Shown piece by piece: positions 5,210-7,028 of a DNA stretch of 7,028 nucleotides. Made by a program: the position numbers and the translations under genes. Position 1 is the first letter of the stretch; every line of letters starts with the position of its first letter. Under the pieces are notes generated by a model. That model was not told where the DNA came from. It was given only the letters and a program-made list of their open reading frames with translations, and did not search any database. The stretch comes from an uncultured Lachnospiraceae bacterium (GTDB lineage: Bacteria > Bacillota > Clostridia > Lachnospirales > Lachnospiraceae), in the NCBI GenBank assembly GCA_934418055.1, contig CAKRWX010000126.1:1-7028 (forward strand). The letters are read 5' to 3'.

Positions 5210-6551
5210 TCTTCTGACCATGAGCATCAATAACCTCCGCAGAAGAAAGGTCCGTACAGCCCTGACGGTGCTTGGCGTTGTCATCGGAACGGCTTCTGTG
5301 GTGGTCATGGTGTCTTTGGGAATTGGCTTAAATGCGCTGATGATGGAGATGTATTCTTCCTATGGGAGCATGACGGCCATTGAAATTTATAATTATGGAA
5401 ATAATGGAAATAATGGGACCAGCGATAATCCACTGTATCTTACTGATGATACAGTGAAGGAATTCCTGCGGATTCCCCATGTGACCAGTGCCTCCCCGGT
5501 GCTGGAGACCAATGTGATTTTAAAACAGGGTGTCTATGAGACCAATACCAGTATCAATGGTGTGACCAGGGAGTTTATGGAGCAGATACCACTGGGGCAG
5601 GGAAAGCTGCCGGATCCGAAGAATACGGAGATGGAATTTATCTATGGAAATGCGATTGTCCAGTGGTTCCAGAATAGTAAGACGGGAAAGGGCTATTGGG
5701 ATACCCAGGAACTGCCGGATATTGACTATATGAATAAGCCGATGTTCGTGATCTTCGATACCGACGCTTATTATCAGTCGCGGAGTGGCGGAAGCGGTGA
5801 TGGAACGCCGGTGAAGGCGCCGAAAAAATATCTGATCAAGACTGCAGGTGTAGTAGAGGGCGGTATTGATGATTATAATTCCTATGCCTATGGCGTTTAC
5901 ACGGATATCGACCAGCTGAAGACCCAGTTAAAGAAGATTTATAAGAAGAATCCGATCCCGGGTCAGCCAACCAACAAAAAAGGAAAACCATATTCCTATT
6001 TTATTTATAATCAGGCATATGTGTATGTGGATGATATGGAAAATGTTACCACAGTCCAGAAGGCTATTACGGATATGGGATTCCAGGCCAACAGCCAGAT
6101 GGAATGGATCGAGCAGTCCCAGCAGACTTACAATATGATCCAGCTGGTGCTGGGCGGCATCGGAGCCATCTCCCTGTTTGTAGCAGCCATCGGTATCGCC
6201 AATACAATGATGATGTCCATCTATGAACGTACCAAAGAGATCGGCGTCATCAAGGTGCTGGGATGCGATCTGCGAACCATCCGCAATATGTTTCTGCTGG
6301 AATCCGGATTTATCGGATTTATGGGCGGAGTGATCGGTGTGGCCATCAGTTATGGAATCGGGTTTATCATGAACCACTTCCTGGGCATCGGCCAGATCAT
6401 GACCGGACAGGCAGGCAATATTTCCCGAATTCCTTTGTGGCTTGCATCGGCGGCTGTTGTGTTTGCCATTTTCGTGGGTATGGCAGCAGGATTCTTCCCG
6501 TCCTTGCGGGCGATGCATTTGAGTCCGTTGGCGGCTATCCGCAACGAATAG
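5196..6551 (+). CDS. MacB/FtsX-type ABC transporter permease
   Basis: This 451-residue protein has the MacB topology. The N-terminal helix near 21-43 follows the basic NNLRRRKVRTALTVLGVVIGT. A large extracellular MacB_PCD-type domain spans about 45-312, and three C-terminal helices lie near 315-340, 368-395 and 412-436 (FtsX domain). The coupling segment SIYERTKEIGVIKVLGC (341-357) and the terminal FFPSLRAMHLSPLAAIRNE (433-451) are classic for the family. The extracellular part has Tyr-, Gly- and Asn-rich loops, including YGNNGNNG (67-74) encoded by a 9-nt tandem repeat. Two copies with the downstream ATPase would form a mechanotransmitting exporter rather than a channel importer. The start at 5196 has AGGAAGAGG 9 nt upstream and overlaps the previous stop by 14 nt; an in-frame ATG at 5220 is less likely. 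Substrate candidates for the family are peptides, lipids, antibiotics or cell-wall hydrolase regulation; none can be chosen. Confidence 0.92.
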   Translation: MRFLDLLTMSINNLRRRKVRTALTVLGVVIGTASVVVMVSLGIGLNALMMEMYSSYGSMTAIEIYNYGNNGNNGTSDNPLYLTDDTVKEFLRIPHVTSASPVLETNVILKQGVYETNTSINGVTREFMEQIPLGQGKLPDPKNTEMEFIYGNAIVQWFQNSKTGKGYWDTQELPDIDYMNKPMFVIFDTDAYYQSRSGGSGDGTPVKAPKKYLIKTAGVVEGGIDDYNSYAYGVYTDIDQLKTQLKKIYKKNPIPGQPTNKKGKPYSYFIYNQAYVYVDDMENVTTVQKAITDMGFQANSQMEWIEQSQQTYNMIQLVLGGIGAISLFVAAIGIANTMMMSIYERTKEIGVIKVLGCDLRTIRNMFLLESGFIGFMGGVIGVAISYGIGFIMNHFLGIGQIMTGQAGNISRIPLWLASAAVVFAIFVGMAAGFFPSLRAMHLSPLAAIRNE

Positions 6552-6564
6552 AAAGAGAACGGAT

Positions 6565-6592
6565 GTTGCTGTTTGCGCGTTACTGTTTGTGC
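6565..6592. repeat. Tandem 14-bp imperfect repeat
   Basis: GTTGCTGTTTGCGC (6565-6578) is followed directly by GTTACTGTTTGTGC (6579-6592), with 12 of 14 positions identical. It lies just after the permease stop codon. No function is apparent. Confidence 0.5.
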
Positions 6593-6622
6593 AATGCGTG
6601 AACCGTGATGAGTGGGTGACCT

Positions 6623-6646
6623 GCGGGCGCAGCTGTGTCAGTCCGC
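6623..6646 (+). other. Weak hairpin in the gene-free stretch after the ABC operon
   Basis: GCGGGC (6623-6628) can pair with GTCCGC (6641-6646) with one G-U. No T-run follows, only an A-rich stretch holding two copies of ATAAGTAAAA (6649-6658 and 6662-6671). The region 6552-6685 otherwise holds nothing I can name, and no canonical terminator for the ABC operon is visible. Confidence 0.3.
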
Positions 6647-6685
6647 TGATAAGTAAAATTAATAAGTAAAACTGAAAAGTAGTAC

Positions 6686-6714
6686 TTGAAAAATTAAAAT
6701 AAATAATATATCAT
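6686..6714 (+). promoter_or_regulatory. Sigma-A-type promoter of the ZTP riboswitch / purine gene
   Basis: TTGAAA (6686-6691, 5 of 6) and TATCAT (6709-6714, 5 of 6) are separated by exactly 17 bp. The predicted start near 6721 places the riboswitch aptamer at the very 5' end of the RNA, as expected for this class. Confidence 0.75.
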
Positions 6715-6722
6715 AAGGCTAA

Positions 6723-6791
6723 GAGCGTGCGACTGGCGGATTCGTGGGTAACCACAGGGGAGCACGTAGTAAAAAGCCGACCGCCTGGGCA
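6723..6791 (+). promoter_or_regulatory. ZTP/ZMP riboswitch aptamer (pfl motif)
   Basis: The RNA binds the purine intermediate ZMP (AICAR) or its triphosphate, which builds up when 10-formyl-tetrahydrofolate is short, and turns on purine and one-carbon genes. Seen in the sequence: stem P1 CGTGC/GCACG (6726-6730 with 6762-6766), the conserved GACTGGCGGA (6731-6740), and stem P2 GTGG/CCAC (6744-6747 with 6752-6755) capped by a GTAA (GNRA) tetraloop. AGGGGAGC then leads back into P1. After a short A-rich linker comes the conserved GCCGACCGCCTGGGCA (6776-6791). GGCGG (6735-6739) can pair with CCGCC (6781-6785) as the family's pseudoknot. All consensus blocks are in order. The final block is also the left arm of the following terminator, which gives a simple on-switch. 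Confidence 0.93.
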
Positions 6792-6822
6792 CCGTTATTT
6801 TGTGATGCCCAGGCGGTTTTTT
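6781..6822 (+). terminator. Intrinsic terminator of the ZTP riboswitch (expression platform)
   Basis: A perfect 11-bp G/C-rich stem, CCGCCTGGGCA (6781-6791) with TGCCCAGGCGG (6806-6816), has a 14-nt loop and is followed by six T (6817-6822). Its left arm is the conserved 3' block of the aptamer, so ligand-bound aptamer and terminator exclude each other. Ligand binding should permit readthrough. Confidence 0.95.
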
Positions 6823-6859
6823 GTGTCATAGGAAGAAACTTCGTCCTATGACACAAAAA
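6818..6859. repeat. Perfect 16-bp inverted repeat
   Basis: TTTTTGTGTCATAGGA (6818-6833) and TCCTATGACACAAAAA (6844-6859) are exact complements around a 10-nt loop. The left end is the T-run of the riboswitch terminator. The A-run on the right means the hairpin has no T-tail on either strand, so it is not a terminator. Such a long exact palindrome beside other hairpins suggests a small mobile or REP/MITE-like element, or a structured leader; neither is proven. Confidence 0.8.
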
Positions 6860-6922
6860 CGCTCCGCGGGATGCGCACTCACGCAAAGAAGAAATATGTC
6901 GCAAGCGACCGCGCTCGGCGCG
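6860..6922 (+). other. Cluster of small G/C-rich hairpins in the purine-gene leader
   Basis: Three potential stems follow the inverted repeat: CGCTCC with GGA-T-GCG (6860-6875, one bulge), GTCG/CGAC with CAAG loop (6898-6909), and CGCGC/GCGCG with TCG loop (6910-6922). The last two abut each other and the next terminator with no spacer. A single-stranded purine-rich gap (6876-6897) separates the first from the rest. No open reading frame of note crosses the segment. Confidence 0.5.
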
Positions 6923-6949
6923 AGAATGTGCTAAGGCACATTCTTTTTT
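6923..6949 (+). terminator. Second intrinsic terminator between the riboswitch and the purine gene
   Basis: A perfect 9-bp stem, AGAATGTGC (6923-6931) with GCACATTCT (6936-6944), has a TAAG loop and a run of six T (6944-6949). It lies only 24 nt before the start codon at 6974. No promoter fits between it and the gene, so transcripts must read through it to express the gene. Confidence 0.85.
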
Positions 6950-6973
6950 GACGGCAGGAAAAGGAGAACAGTT

Positions 6974-7028
6974 ATGAAAATTTTAAATCTGGCAGAAGAG
7001 TTACGCGGCAACGCATATCCGGGAAGAG
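6974..7028 (+). CDS. Probable IMP cyclohydrolase (PurO-like), first 18 codons (runs off the right edge)
   Basis: The ATG at 6974 has AAGGAG (6961-6966) 7 nt upstream. The 18 codons read MKILNLAEELRGNAYPGR, with a further G at the edge. The N..YPGR segment resembles the start of the stand-alone IMP cyclohydrolase family (PF07826, PurO-like) found in many Lachnospiraceae, which closes FAICAR to IMP, the last step of purine synthesis. The identification from so few residues is tentative. The ZTP riboswitch upstream supports it strongly, because ZMP is the intermediate two steps before IMP. If right, an AICAR transformylase gene would be expected next. Confidence 0.65.
   Translation, partial: MKILNLAEELRGNAYPGR

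Noticed and set aside
5928..6518. A 196-codon minus-strand frame opposite the permease
   Set aside because: His/Asp/Gln-rich shadow of a strong coding frame; no start signals and no known family.
6818..6859. The 16-bp inverted repeat as a bidirectional terminator
   Set aside because: The order is T-run, stem, A-run. A bidirectional terminator needs A-run, stem, T-run, so neither strand would end in U after the hairpin.
6719..6904. A 61-codon minus-strand frame across the riboswitch
   Set aside because: The DNA is fully explained by the ZTP aptamer, its terminator and the inverted repeat; there is no ribosome binding site.

Overview
The window looks like chromosomal DNA of a gut-type Firmicute, most likely a Lachnospiraceae/Clostridium cluster XIVa bacterium. 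This is inference. It rests on moderate G+C, strong AGGAGG-type ribosome binding sites, an ECF vitamin transporter S component without its own energising genes, a ZTP riboswitch, and a stand-alone IMP cyclohydrolase-like gene at the right edge.

Left part, minus strand (1-2466). The window opens inside pyrB (aspartate carbamoyltransferase), of which only the first 80 codons are present, with its own promoter and a very short leader. Next, on the same strand, lie an N-terminal-nucleophile P1-family (DmpA/NylC/BapA-like) peptidase and, upstream of it, a six-helix ECF transporter S component, possibly for pantothenate. These two genes are probably cotranscribed. A divergent control region (2111-2649) follows. 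It holds two candidate minus-strand promoters (one implying a leader of about 320 nt), a pair of GTATAC operator-like sites, an A/T palindrome, and three 10-11-bp repeats ahead of a plus-strand promoter.

Centre, plus strand (2569-6551). This is a tight three-gene operon: a MacB/LolD-type ABC ATPase (TTG start), a secreted membrane-anchored protein of about four Ig-like NEW3/CARDB-type domains, and a MacB/FtsX-type permease. Each gene overlaps the next. The first overlap is large (128 nt): the acidic Gly/Asp-rich tail of the ATPase is read in one frame and the signal peptide of the Ig-like protein in another. I see a MacAB-like tripartite layout in which the usual HlyD/MFP adaptor gene is replaced by an Ig-repeat protein. 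This is the best candidate for an under-described system here.

Right part, plus strand (6552-7028). After a gene-free stretch without a clear terminator comes a sigma-A-type promoter, then a ZTP/ZMP (pfl) riboswitch with its intrinsic terminator. Next is an unusually structured segment of about 130 nt: a perfect 16-bp inverted repeat, three small hairpins, and a second intrinsic terminator. The window ends with the first 18 codons of a probable IMP cyclohydrolase (PurO-like). The ZTP switch fits a last-steps purine gene, but the second terminator between switch and gene is unexplained.
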